Assembly (NCBI GenBank): GCA_040880585.1
Contig: JBBDID010000037.1
Coordinates: 42,412 to 106,411 of the forward strand
Direction of reading: 5' to 3'
DNA length: 64,000 bases
From: Paracrocinitomix sp040880585
Lineage (GTDB): Bacteria > Bacteroidota > Bacteroidia > Flavobacteriales_D > Crocinitomicaceae
The translations under genes were made by a program, and so were the position numbers. How positions within the stretch are numbered: position 1 is the stretch's first letter; each line of letters opens with the position of its first letter. Below, piece by piece: positions 7,396 to 15,956 of this stretch. The notes beneath the pieces are model-generated. The model saw only the letters and a list, made by a program, of their open reading frames with translations, made no database searches and was not told the DNA's origin.

Positions 7396-7920
7396 ATGAA
7401 ATTATTTTTGCTTTTAAATGCGGTTGCTCTACTTTCAATAGCTTGTGTTGGTGAAGATAAATATGAAAGTGAACCCCAAAATGATGAAACAAAAGAAGAG
7501 TTCACTTTATTTCAACTCCTTGGAAAAGATCTGGAAGATGATAAAGTCGTTGAATTTAAAAAATCTTTAGGGGATTTTGAATTCGAAGAAGTCGGGAAGT
7601 ACCCCCATATTATGTTTTACGCAAGTGGGGTAGAAATGGTTTATGAAGCTAAAACCAATAAAGTAGCTTCAATTTTCTTAATGGGTTACGGTAATAAATG
7701 GTACAAAATATATGAAGGTTCACTTCCAGAAGGCTTAAAATGGGACATGAATAGAACAGAAGTTGAAAAGAAAATTGGCAAGGGGGAAAAAAGAAATACT
7801 TATGGAGGATCAGTTGTTTATATGTATAAAGATAAATCATTCGAAGTAATGTATAACACAGAGGAGGAGGATATGGATGCCAAAATAAAATCCATTTTGA
7901 TTCAGCATTACAATGAATAA
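7396..7920 (+). CDS. lipoprotein of unknown function
   Basis: A 174-residue protein with a lipoprotein signal peptide (MKLFLLLNAVALLSIAC, Cys at 17), an acidic linker of about 20 residues, and a compact alpha-beta domain from about residue 40 that ends in charged residues. No catalytic motif or known family is apparent. It is rightward, unlike the genes to its left, and starts the right part of the island after the gap. The following 210 bp up to the next gene contain only broken reading frames. Confidence 0.65.
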   Translation: MKLFLLLNAVALLSIACVGEDKYESEPQNDETKEEFTLFQLLGKDLEDDKVVEFKKSLGDFEFEEVGKYPHIMFYASGVEMVYEAKTNKVASIFLMGYGNKWYKIYEGSLPEGLKWDMNRTEVEKKIGKGEKRNTYGGSVVYMYKDKSFEVMYNTEEEDMDAKIKSILIQHYNE

Positions 7921-8133
7921 GATATTTTAGTTGTAAGTTCCATTTAAGTAAACGATCACGTCCCCGAGCGCTTTACGAAGCAAAAGGTCGTTGCCGTCTT
8001 TGAAATAATGGTGACAATTGGATCAATAAAGATTTGAAAGTAGAGGACTTCTAAATCGGGATTAACCGCCAAAACAGTATGACGCACGAACAAAAAATCA
8101 AAAATAATTGTTGATTTGACCCGTTTATAAAAC

Positions 8134-8484
8134 ATGAACCCGTCAAAGAATTTTAACCGTATTAAGTTGCTGAACAGCTTTGTTCCACTAACTTATTTAC
8201 TTTTTACCTGGACTTTTTATGTTATTGTAGGGATATCAGAAGGCCATTTTCCCACTTACGGAAATCCGGATCCAAAAAATTACTTTACCCTTTACCTTAT
8301 TGAAGTTATTTTGATGCTTGCTGTTTCACTTAGTTTTGTTCTCTGGATTGTTTTTAGCGTGAACCTTTTGATCAAACCGAAACAGTCCAGTTTTTTCTTT
8401 TTTGCAGGTTTAGCAAGTTTTTTACTTATAGGATTAATGATTACTGTTGACCCCGCAGGCATTTTAAATTGGTTGGCGGATTAA
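8134..8484 (+). CDS. small membrane protein, three predicted segments
   Basis: A 116-residue protein with three hydrophobic segments (about residues 10-32, 48-75 and 86-107) joined by short polar loops, including the loop NLLIKPKQSS. No family is recognised. Part of this gene is repeated in damaged form at 7322-7360, upstream of the previous gene. It ends 4 bp before the tatD fragment. Confidence 0.6.
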   Translation: MNPSKNFNRIKLLNSFVPLTYLLFTWTFYVIVGISEGHFPTYGNPDPKNYFTLYLIEVILMLAVSLSFVLWIVFSVNLLIKPKQSSFFFFAGLASFLLIGLMITVDPAGILNWLAD

Positions 8485-8488
8485 ACGG

Positions 8489-8599
8489 CTACAATCTAAA
8501 CACCTCAACAGCATTCTGGGCTGTAATTTCTGCTACTTCTTCTATGCTAATCCCTTTCACCTCTGCCAGTTTTGAGGCCACATAAGTAATATAACTGCT
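8489..8599 (-). pseudogene. 3' fragment of a second tatD gene
   Basis: These 36 codons plus stop match the end of the resident tatD gene (9686-9796) in 34 of 36 residues, with only A/T and R/G replacements, but at only about 88 percent of bases by hand alignment. Most differences are silent, so the copy diverged under selection elsewhere before arriving here. A leftward open frame continues to an ATG at 8776, but its first 59 codons do not resemble TatD and look like a chance extension. Confidence 0.85.
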
Positions 8600-8803
8600 C
8601 TTATTAATTCTTGGTCTTGAATTCTTTGTTTTTGGATTTGTCACTGAACATGATGTTTTGATTTTAGAAACTTTTGTGTTATTATTTTTTAGTACATAAT
8701 AGCTTGTAAAAAGTAGAGTGCTGGATGGATTTATGGCATGGCTGTAGTCAGTCGTAAAAGGATATACCCAACCCATTTATAAATAATAACGTGATTGCTA
8801 AAG

Positions 8804-9565
8804 ATGCGTAACTTCTTATTTATATTGCTGATTATTTGCTCTTTCTCTTGTGTGAAAAAGAAGTATTGCAAAGGAATATTATTTAGTTCCGATTCACACA
8901 CTTCTTTTCAAATTGACTCTACTCAAACTAATGGCAAACATGTGTTTTTACAAGATACAAGTGAACAAAATTTTGATTATTTTGGTTTTAACATGGATGA
9001 GGATTGTGATGCTGAATTCAGCATTTTCTCTGAGCAGATAGATAAAGAAACGTCTAGTGAATTAGTTGTCTATATAGAATCTCATTCTGAAGGACTACGT
9101 TTTTTTGGAAAGAGTTTTATAGACAGTATTTATGTTGTAGAAGAAGACAGCTCAAGTTGGCAAGGGCACGACTACTACTACTATTATTATAACCATGCAG
9201 ATTCAGGCGGTGTATTTTATGAGACTCAAAAAGAATGGTATGCTAAAAATTTGTCCTATGGAGAAAAATTTGGGGATGGAGATACTTTGGTCTATCCAAA
9301 AGTTAAGGTAATGAAATATAAATACGGTTATTACCAAGAAACTATTTCAAGTTCAGAAGGTGGTATAATTTCAGATAACGAATATCATCATTATGATATA
9401 AAATCAGGAAATTTTCAGGCGGAGGAAATTGGTTTTCTGGGCTTCAAGTATGAAACATCTAAGGGGAACAAATTTGGCTATGTTAAATTGAAAATTGACG
9501 TTATAATGCCATCATATGATCCTATCGCACGAATTAAAATCCTTGAATGGACTATACAAAAATAG
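8804..9565 (+). CDS. lipoprotein of unknown function
   Basis: A 253-residue lipoprotein. I chose the ATG at 8804 instead of an upstream TTG because the signal peptide MRNFLFILLIICSFSC begins there, with the lipid Cys at 16. The mature part is rich in Tyr, Ser and Asp, has a run of five to six tyrosines, and looks beta-rich. No family is recognised. It lies between the tatD fragment and the intact tatD gene, so it may be a separately acquired unit. The 120 bp after it may hold a coding remnant. Confidence 0.65.
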   Translation: MRNFLFILLIICSFSCVKKKYCKGILFSSDSHTSFQIDSTQTNGKHVFLQDTSEQNFDYFGFNMDEDCDAEFSIFSEQIDKETSSELVVYIESHSEGLRFFGKSFIDSIYVVEEDSSSWQGHDYYYYYYNHADSGGVFYETQKEWYAKNLSYGEKFGDGDTLVYPKVKVMKYKYGYYQETISSSEGGIISDNEYHHYDIKSGNFQAEEIGFLGFKYETSKGNKFGYVKLKIDVIMPSYDPIARIKILEWTIQK

Positions 9566-9685
9566 ATCTTCTAGTCTGGTCTGGGGGTGTTTCCTTAACC
9601 CAAAACTAGCATTAAGATAAAAGATTCATGAACAAGTAGAAGAATTAATCAACTCCGAATGTTCCAATAGAGATTTTGGAAAAGA

Positions 9686-10462
9686 TTACAACCCAAACAC
9701 CTCAACCGCATTCTGTGTTGTGATTTCTGCTACTTCTTCAATGCTAATCCCCTTCACCTCTGCCAGTTTTGAGGCAACGTAGGTGATATAACTGCTCTCA
9801 TTTCTTTTTCCGCGATTGGGGTGTGGCGCCAGGTAAGGTGAGTCTGTTTCCAGTACAAAATGTTTGAGGTCAATATCTTTAATGGATTGATCCAAACCGG
9901 CATTTTTGAAGGTCAATACGCCGCCTAATCCCATTTTGAAGCCACCGTAACTGATGATGTGCTCTGCTTGTTCTTTGGTTCCGGTGAAACAGTGAAAAAC
10001 CCCGGTGAGTTTGTCGTCATTGAGTTCATCTACCAGTTCAAATACCTCATCAAATGCATCCCGAACGTGAATGACAATGGGTAAACCCAGTTCTTTTGCC
10101 CATTCAGCTTGTTGGCGAAAGGCTTTTTGTTGAACTTCCAGTGTTGATTTATCCCAGTAGAGGTCGATTCCCATTTCGCCTACTGCTATGTAGTTTTGAT
10201 CACCTTCAAACAAATGTTTTTTGACAACTGCCAGGTCTTTTTCCCAATTCTCAGTTACTGAACTGGGATGCAAGCCCATCATGGGGTAGCATACTCCGGG
10301 ATGATCTTTTACCATTTGATGCATGGCGTCAATTGTTGCAGTATCAATATTTGGCAATAATAATTTTGAGATGCCCGCTTCTTGAGCTTTTTGAACAATT
10401 TCATTGCGATCTTCATCAAATTGTTCAGCAAATAGGTGGGTATGGGTGTCTATTAAATTCAA
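9686..10462 (-). CDS. TatD-family metal-dependent hydrolase
   Basis: A 258-residue TIM-barrel hydrolase of the TatD family (3'-5' DNase/RNase or hydrolase in characterised members). Metal-binding motifs are all present: THTHL near residue 6, GEMGIDLYWD, HVRDAF, FHCFTGT and LETDSPYLAPHPNRGKRNE. The start is TTG; no ATG is in frame upstream and TACCTTTG, a promoter -7 box, lies 16 bp before it. It forms the right boundary of the island, and a diverged copy of its last 36 codons sits 1.2 kb away. Confidence 0.9.
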   Translation of the reverse strand: MNLIDTHTHLFAEQFDEDRNEIVQKAQEAGISKLLLPNIDTATIDAMHQMVKDHPGVCYPMMGLHPSSVTENWEKDLAVVKKHLFEGDQNYIAVGEMGIDLYWDKSTLEVQQKAFRQQAEWAKELGLPIVIHVRDAFDEVFELVDELNDDKLTGVFHCFTGTKEQAEHIISYGGFKMGLGGVLTFKNAGLDQSIKDIDLKHFVLETDSPYLAPHPNRGKRNESSYITYVASKLAEVKGISIEEVAEITTQNAVEVFGL

Positions 10463-10477
10463 AGTGATTGTTTTTTA

Positions 10478-10485
10478 CAAAGGTA
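10478..10485 (-). promoter_or_regulatory. -7 promoter element of tatD
   Basis: TACCTTTG on the leftward strand fits TAnnTTTG. Transcription would start about 10 nt before the TTG start codon, which supports that choice of start. No clear -33 element was found. Confidence 0.5.
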
Positions 10486-10560
10486 GTTAATCTTTAGACC
10501 TTACCACGCGATTGGAATCGCGGTAGAAAGCAGGAAACAATCAGAAGAGACCGCAGCAGA

Positions 10561-11757
10561 TTATTCTACATCTTTCCAGAAGGGAATTTTTGTCTTCATT
10601 TCTGGGTCCTTCTTATTGGTGAACCACAAGGTATGTTTCCCCCGACTGAGGTGTTTAATGTCAATAATTGCCATCATGGCTATTTGGTCATTCTCTTTTG
10701 CCCAATATGAAAACCATTCTACATTGTTGTATAAACTATCATTAATCTGAACAGAAAAAAGGTCTGATAAGTGTTCTTTGGAGCTCGGTTCCAGATAAGA
10801 GTCATATCCTTTACTATACGGCACATGTAACTTAAGAAAATTCTCTTGAATGATCTGTGACTGAATGGCCGGTGAACTAAGTTTGATTCCATCCTTTTCT
10901 ACGACATCCATATAGAAGTAGTGTGACATCCAGTTTTCTTGAGATGCCATGTTCCATCTGTTTTCTCTGCTGTCAAAAATATTTGGCCAGTGCATTGCTC
11001 TATATATTGATCCATAAGACAATGATAAGGCAGCAAAAAAGATGATAAAAAATCCAACAGAGGCTTTCCAACGGTTAATGTTTGTTGCAAACATGGCCAA
11101 ACTCTTTCTATACAGGAATCTTAAGGTAAGAGTATCCATTAACCAAAAGAAAGGAAAAACGGCTATACTTAGACCGGGTATTTTTCTGAAAACACCAAAC
11201 AGAAGTAGATCAAGAAAGTAAAATAAAAAGAGTAGCATTACTATACTGAAGTAAGTGCCAGAAAATCCAATAAAAGCCGCAGGAATTGTTATTGTCACAA
11301 TGATGTAGAACAGTGCTCCCCCAATAATCAAAATAGAAAGAATAGAAAAAAACATTACCAAGCCGGCTGTTTTATCAACCTTGATTAATTCGGTGTGCAG
11401 GTTGTCTTCAGCTTTATTCTTTTCTTTAAAAGGGAAAGCGGATTTCCACTTTTTTACAGTTATTCCTTGCGGATAAACGTAATTGATACATACTAAAGCT
11501 AGCCAAAATGCTCTTAAAAGTAAGTGCGTTATAAAACCTACCGTTAATAGTTTTAGACCTAACATTCCCAGCATTATGAAAAGACCTGTGCCGGGTAATC
11601 TACTCGTCATTTTCAAGCTAAAAATAAAGTCCAAAAAGTAATCAGACAACTGAAATAGTGAGAAAATAGCACCTCCCGAAATAAGCAACTCAAGCTCCCA
11701 GGAATTTTCCTGAAGATTCTGAAGCCATTTAGGTATTTTGTGTTCAGGAACTTGCAT
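10561..11757 (-). CDS. multi-pass membrane protein of unknown function
   Basis: A 398-residue protein with about six or seven hydrophobic segments in the first 260 residues and a soluble C-terminal domain of roughly 140 residues that has no recognised motif. The N-terminus is amphipathic (PKWLQNLQENSWELELL). No family name can be given with confidence. TATATTTG at 11780-11773 forms a -7 promoter box 16 bp upstream of the ATG, so it is probably its own transcription unit. The 98 bp between its stop and tatD contain a small hairpin, CGCGATT-GG-AATCGCG, at 10507-10522. Confidence 0.7.
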   Translation of the reverse strand: MQVPEHKIPKWLQNLQENSWELELLISGGAIFSLFQLSDYFLDFIFSLKMTSRLPGTGLFIMLGMLGLKLLTVGFITHLLLRAFWLALVCINYVYPQGITVKKWKSAFPFKEKNKAEDNLHTELIKVDKTAGLVMFFSILSILIIGGALFYIIVTITIPAAFIGFSGTYFSIVMLLFLFYFLDLLLFGVFRKIPGLSIAVFPFFWLMDTLTLRFLYRKSLAMFATNINRWKASVGFFIIFFAALSLSYGSIYRAMHWPNIFDSRENRWNMASQENWMSHYFYMDVVEKDGIKLSSPAIQSQIIQENFLKLHVPYSKGYDSYLEPSSKEHLSDLFSVQINDSLYNNVEWFSYWAKENDQIAMMAIIDIKHLSRGKHTLWFTNKKDPEMKTKIPFWKDVE

Positions 11758-11772
11758 TGGAGGTTATCTGTC

Positions 11773-11780
11773 CAAATATA
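11773..11780 (-). promoter_or_regulatory. -7 promoter element of the membrane protein gene
   Basis: TATATTTG on the leftward strand, 16 bp upstream of the ATG. A convincing -33 partner is not visible. Confidence 0.45.
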
Positions 11781-11889
11781 CTGAATATTCACAAATTTGA
11801 AATAACGTCTTTAATCCTGGCTCTCAGGGGAGCCGAGAGGAGCAATAGGCGTAGAAATAATTTTACTTGTTCCCATTGCCATTCCGCCA

Positions 11890-12120
11890 GGGATTTTAGC
11901 GCTTTGCTCACCGGAGCGTTGCGCAGGTGAGGTAGCTTGCGAAAACGGATGGCGCGTGAAACATTTATTTAAAGTGCGACCAACGGAAGCGCCTTTAAAT
12001 AGATTAGTTGAACCGACAGCCGGTGAGCAACTACAGCGTGAAGCCCGACCCTGACCGATCCTGATTGAAGGAGGAACGACTGAGCGTCAGGAGAGCGTCA
12101 GGGGGGCGGCCAAAAAATCC
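11890..12120. repeat. structured, GC-richer non-coding element
   Basis: This occupies most of a 436-bp stretch without genes. It has nested inverted repeats: TTGCTCACCGG (11904-11914) with CCGGTGAGCAA (12020-12030), and inside it ATTTAAAG (11967-11974) with CTTTAAAT (11993-12000). A small CTCACC/GGTGAG hairpin and, at the right end, CCCTGAC/GTCAGGG and two tandem GAGCGTCAGG units follow. No reading frame fits it. The base composition contrasts with the neighbours. A mobile REP/MITE-like element or a structured RNA are both possible. Confidence 0.55.
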
Positions 12121-12173
12121 ATCCCTTAATGCCAATTCGGACAGGTGTCACAGGCGTTTTTGCTGCTCTATTA

Positions 12174-12737
12174 TCATTGACTATTCAATACGGCTTTGGT
12201 AAGTTCTACCTGAATTTGATCTTCCAGCCCGGGTAAATGAATGTTTATCCCCATTTTGTTTACATCCAGAATAAAGCTCATGATCAACATGGAGGCATAT
12301 CGCCCATTGTAAAGATATTCCAACCTTCCCTCGCCTAAGACCTCATTTTTGTCTTTATCTGTGCTTAAATAACCACTTATTTCAATGTCTTTTGGGGGAT
12401 GTTTTTCTTGTTTGATATAGGGAAGATTCATACTACCGGTAAAACTGATTTTTTCTCCTCTTCGCTGATCCAGCAAATTATTCAGCGAATCATTTCCCGT
12501 TATTATATCTGCTTTATCTAAAATTAAGGTAAACTCAGCTGTTTGGTAATTGAGGATCACTATTAACTCTTTTGTTGTTGCTCTAAATACAGTATCTGCT
12601 ACTATTGCCGTAATCTTTAACTGCCCGGTATTGGTTCCAAACACTTCTTCCCGTTCTTGTGTAAACGTAGTGAAAGGTTGCAGGGAAAAAAATGCAAAAA
12701 CCACCCCTAATCGTATTATACTGTCTAAGTGTTTCAT
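12174..12737 (-). CDS. secreted protein of unknown function
   Basis: A 187-residue protein starting with MKHLDSIIRLGVVFAFFSLQ, a signal peptide; the ATG six codons further upstream would give an unusual N-terminus, so the internal one is preferred. The mature part is beta-rich with a GYLSTDKDKNEVLGEG segment and no cysteines or catalytic motif. No family is recognised. It stands alone downstream of the coxA terminator. Confidence 0.6.
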   Translation of the reverse strand: MKHLDSIIRLGVVFAFFSLQPFTTFTQEREEVFGTNTGQLKITAIVADTVFRATTKELIVILNYQTAEFTLILDKADIITGNDSLNNLLDQRRGEKISFTGSMNLPYIKQEKHPPKDIEISGYLSTDKDKNEVLGEGRLEYLYNGRYASMLIMSFILDVNKMGINIHLPGLEDQIQVELTKAVLNSQ

Positions 12738-12801
12738 TCTAACAGGAAGATACAAAAAAAAGGGGGGAAGTCAATAATAATAGTGGTTATGAGGTATTAA
12801 A

Positions 12802-12845
12802 AAATCCCGATCTACTCAAAGGCAGATCGGGATTTCAATATTATT
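12802..12845 (-). terminator. terminator of the act-cox operon
   Basis: A perfect 12-bp stem, AAATCCCGATCT with AGATCGGGATTT and a 20-base loop, followed on the leftward strand by a run of six T. It lies 13 bp after the coxA stop codon. Confidence 0.85.
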
Positions 12846-12857
12846 TGATATCAATCG

Positions 12858-14642
12858 TTAATGTTCTTCTTCTCCTTCTTTCAAAGGCACCGTTTGCGGA
12901 CAGAAGTCTTCTTCCATACCCGGCTTGGAATAATCATACGGCCATCTGTGCACGGTTGGTACTTCTCCCGGCCAGTTACCATGTAAATGCTCTACCGGAG
13001 CTGTCCATTCCAGAGTGTTTGACTTCCATGGGTTTTGAACAGATACCTGCCCTCTTCTTGTACTGTAGAAAAAGTTAAAAATAAAGATCACTTGTCCCAG
13101 TGCTCCAATAATGGCAAAAATCGAGATTACCACATTTAAGTCCATGATCATATCAAACTGGTTTGAATCAAAAGATTCGTAGACTGAATAATCGTAATAC
13201 CTTCTGGGTGCTCCCCCTATTCCGACAAAGTGCATAGGGAAGAATACTCCATAAGCAGACACCAAAGTAATCCAGAAGTGTACCATTCCCAGTTTTGAAT
13301 TCATCATTCGTCCGTACATTTTTGGGAACCAGTGATACACACCGGCAAACATCCCAAAAATGGCTGATAATCCCATTACCACGTGGAAGTGAGCCACAAC
13401 AAAGTAGGTGTCATGCACGGCAATATCCAGGGCTGAATCTGCCAGAATAATACCCGTAATACCACCGGTAATAAATGAGGATACCAATCCAATCGAGAAT
13501 AACATAGCCGGCGTATAACGGATGTTTCCTTTCCATAAAGTGGTAATGTAGTTAAATACTTTTACCGCTGAAGGTATAGCGATCAACAAGGTTGTAAATA
13601 CAAAGACACCTCCTAAAAACGGGTTCATCCCGGTGATAAACATGTGGTGTCCCCAAACGATAAATGATAAAAAGGCAATTGCGAGAATAGAACCGATCAT
13701 GGCGCGGTATCCGAAAATAGGTTTACGGGAATTTGTAGAAACAATTTCAGAAGTTAACCCTAAAGCCGGAAGCAATACAATATAAACTTCCGGGTGTCCC
13801 AGGAACCAAAATAAATGTTCAAACAAAATAGGAGATCCACCTGATTGCTCAAGCACTTCAGCTCCCACAATTGCATCATTTACGTAAAAAGAAGTTCCCA
13901 GTCCTCTGTCCATTAACATCAACACTACTGCTGATACTAAAACAGGGAAAGATAATACACCGATAACGGCAGTGATAAAGAAAGCCCAAATGGTCAAAGG
14001 AAGTCTTGTCATCTTCATTCCTTTTGTTCTCATATTGAGTACTGTCACGATATAATTCAAAGATCCTAAAAGTGATGAACCAATAAACACAGTCATTGAA
14101 ACCAACCAAAGCGTCATTCCTGATCCGGATCCCGGTGTTGCTTGTTCGTATACCGATAAAGGCGGATAAATTGTCCATCCTGCACCTGCCGGCCCGGTTT
14201 CAATAAATAAGGAATACAACATGATACAGGAAGAGATAAAAAACAGCCAGTACGATATCATATTCAACAAACCTGAAGCCATATCTCTTGCTCCAATTTG
14301 CAACGGAATAAGTATGTTAGAGAAGGTTCCTGACAGTCCGCCGGTCAATACAAAGAAGACCATAATGGTACCGTGTATGGTTACTAACCCAAGGTACATT
14401 CCCCGATCCAGTATTCCATTAGGCGCCCATTTATCTCCCAGAAAAAATGAAAGTGTGCTATCACTCTCACCAGGCCATCCTAACTGAATTCTGAAAAGTA
14501 CAGAAAGAATAACTGCTACCACTGCCATTATAATTGCAGTTACCAAAAACTGCTTTCCGATCATTTTATGATCTTGCGAAAAGATATACTTTGTTATAAA
14601 GCTTTCTTTATGATGATGTCCATGTGCTGCTGTCGCTGCCAT
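12858..14642 (-). CDS. ctaD: cytochrome c oxidase subunit I
   Basis: A 594-residue integral membrane protein with twelve or more helices, the haem-copper catalytic subunit that reduces oxygen to water and pumps protons. Visible landmarks are WFLGHPEVYIVLLP (CuB His and the His-Tyr crosslink), GHHMFITGMNP (CuB histidines) and HDTYFVVAHFHVVMG (haem ligands). It is of the A-type haem-copper family. It is the last gene of the operon, after subunit II; subunit III is not in this window. The N-terminus has a histidine cluster (HGHHHKE). Confidence 0.96.
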   Translation of the reverse strand: MAATAAHGHHHKESFITKYIFSQDHKMIGKQFLVTAIIMAVVAVILSVLFRIQLGWPGESDSTLSFFLGDKWAPNGILDRGMYLGLVTIHGTIMVFFVLTGGLSGTFSNILIPLQIGARDMASGLLNMISYWLFFISSCIMLYSLFIETGPAGAGWTIYPPLSVYEQATPGSGSGMTLWLVSMTVFIGSSLLGSLNYIVTVLNMRTKGMKMTRLPLTIWAFFITAVIGVLSFPVLVSAVVLMLMDRGLGTSFYVNDAIVGAEVLEQSGGSPILFEHLFWFLGHPEVYIVLLPALGLTSEIVSTNSRKPIFGYRAMIGSILAIAFLSFIVWGHHMFITGMNPFLGGVFVFTTLLIAIPSAVKVFNYITTLWKGNIRYTPAMLFSIGLVSSFITGGITGIILADSALDIAVHDTYFVVAHFHVVMGLSAIFGMFAGVYHWFPKMYGRMMNSKLGMVHFWITLVSAYGVFFPMHFVGIGGAPRRYYDYSVYESFDSNQFDMIMDLNVVISIFAIIGALGQVIFIFNFFYSTRRGQVSVQNPWKSNTLEWTAPVEHLHGNWPGEVPTVHRWPYDYSKPGMEEDFCPQTVPLKEGEEEH

Positions 14643-14682
14643 ATTCTAAACTTTAGTTCTTTCTAATCCTTTATTAAAATTA

Positions 14683-15927
14683 TTATCCTTCTACTTGTGT
14701 TGAATCCGTTTCCATTGCGTCATTTGTTTCGTCAGAAGTTTCACTTTCCGGTTCTTCAGAAACAACCACCTTTGTCGTATTCACCTCATTACTTTTCCAC
14801 GCTTCAAAATCTTCTTCTGTCCCCACAATCACCGGTAAATTCATGTTATAGTGAGACACTCCACAAATTTTATTACATAAGAGAATGTACTGAAATTCCG
14901 GATTTCCTGTTTTCTCTTGCATTTCTTTGGTCGTAAAGATCGGTTTCATTTTCAAATGCGTTCGCATGCCCGGCACACAGTTCATTTGTGCTCTGAAGTG
15001 AGGAAAATAAGCTGAATGGAGAACATCTTTTGCTCTAAATACAAGTTGGTATTCCTGATCTTTAATTAGGTACAATGCCGTTTTTGATATATAATCGTCT
15101 GCTGCCATTTGGTAGACTGAATCTCCAAATGCCGTTTGCATGTGAATGATGCGTTGTTTGATCCGCCCCATTTTTTCAATTTCATGCTGCAGCTTGTATT
15201 CATTTGCTTTAGATACGATAATCGTTCCTGAATCTAAAGCCGCTAATTGTTGTTCATTATCGGCAATTAACTGATCGATCTCATCTATTCTTTTCAGAAT
15301 ATTTTCTTCTGTTACTACCCCTAATGGATTGTCACCATTTACCAGTTTATAGTCTGCGTGACCGAGTTTATTATCTTCTCCGGAGTACCTGGCAGTCCAG
15401 TCAAATTGTTTCGCATAAAGCTCTATTACTACTGCATCATCAGACGCTTTTCCGGTGACTTGATTCCACGTCATCAATCCCAGGACAATAATTACTGCAA
15501 GTGCAGCAGCCGGAACAATCGTCCAGATCATTTCCAGTTTATTGTCATGCGGGAAATAGAATGCTTTTCTATCCGGATGATAAGAATACTTATAAGCAAA
15601 ATAGAACAAGATTCCGTTTGTGATGAAGAACACAGCAAAAACGATCACCCAGTTCACATCAAACAACCAGTCTATATCCTTACCGTGTTCAGATGCTGCT
15701 TCAGGCAACATTCCGTTGCCATACACAAATAGCATATATAACATAGAGCCAAAAAAGAAGGCTAAAAACACCATCATCAAACCTGCGTTGATGTTGTTGG
15801 TTTTTAAATCGATATCTTCTTCTTTATAGCCTCTTAGCTTCGAAGAAAGTTCGTAAACACGCATCAATTGCGCAACAGCTATAACAGCTAAAACGATTAC
15901 GACTAGTACAATTAATTTCATTCCCAT
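14683..15927 (-). CDS. coxB: cytochrome c oxidase subunit II with a helical insert
   Basis: A 414-residue subunit that takes electrons from cytochrome c at its CuA centre. It has an N-terminal membrane segment (residues 2-20), two more segments typical of subunit II (about 48-70 and 92-115), and a periplasmic cupredoxin domain with the CuA ligands in LLCNKICGVSHYNM. Between the first strands of that domain sits an insert of about 65 residues (around 207-275) that looks like a coiled coil (KRIDEIDQLIADNEQQL). The C-terminus is an acidic tail. The insert makes it longer than usual subunit II proteins. Confidence 0.94.
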   Translation of the reverse strand: MGMKLIVLVVIVLAVIAVAQLMRVYELSSKLRGYKEEDIDLKTNNINAGLMMVFLAFFFGSMLYMLFVYGNGMLPEAASEHGKDIDWLFDVNWVIVFAVFFITNGILFYFAYKYSYHPDRKAFYFPHDNKLEMIWTIVPAAALAVIIVLGLMTWNQVTGKASDDAVVIELYAKQFDWTARYSGEDNKLGHADYKLVNGDNPLGVVTEENILKRIDEIDQLIADNEQQLAALDSGTIIVSKANEYKLQHEIEKMGRIKQRIIHMQTAFGDSVYQMAADDYISKTALYLIKDQEYQLVFRAKDVLHSAYFPHFRAQMNCVPGMRTHLKMKPIFTTKEMQEKTGNPEFQYILLCNKICGVSHYNMNLPVIVGTEEDFEAWKSNEVNTTKVVVSEEPESETSDETNDAMETDSTQVEG

Positions 15928-15956
15928 TTCTATACTCTTTTTAAGCTACAATCAGT

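Noticed and set aside
8600..8776. Leftward frame upstream of the tatD fragment as a new gene
   Set aside because: The first 59 codons resemble nothing and merely continue the open frame of the fragment; the whole 95-codon frame is best read as a chimera around a pseudogene piece.
9600..9685. Rightward coding-like remnant between the last lipoprotein gene and tatD
   Set aside because: About 25 codons look protein-like but have no start, no stop of their own and no recognisable family, so it is not annotated.
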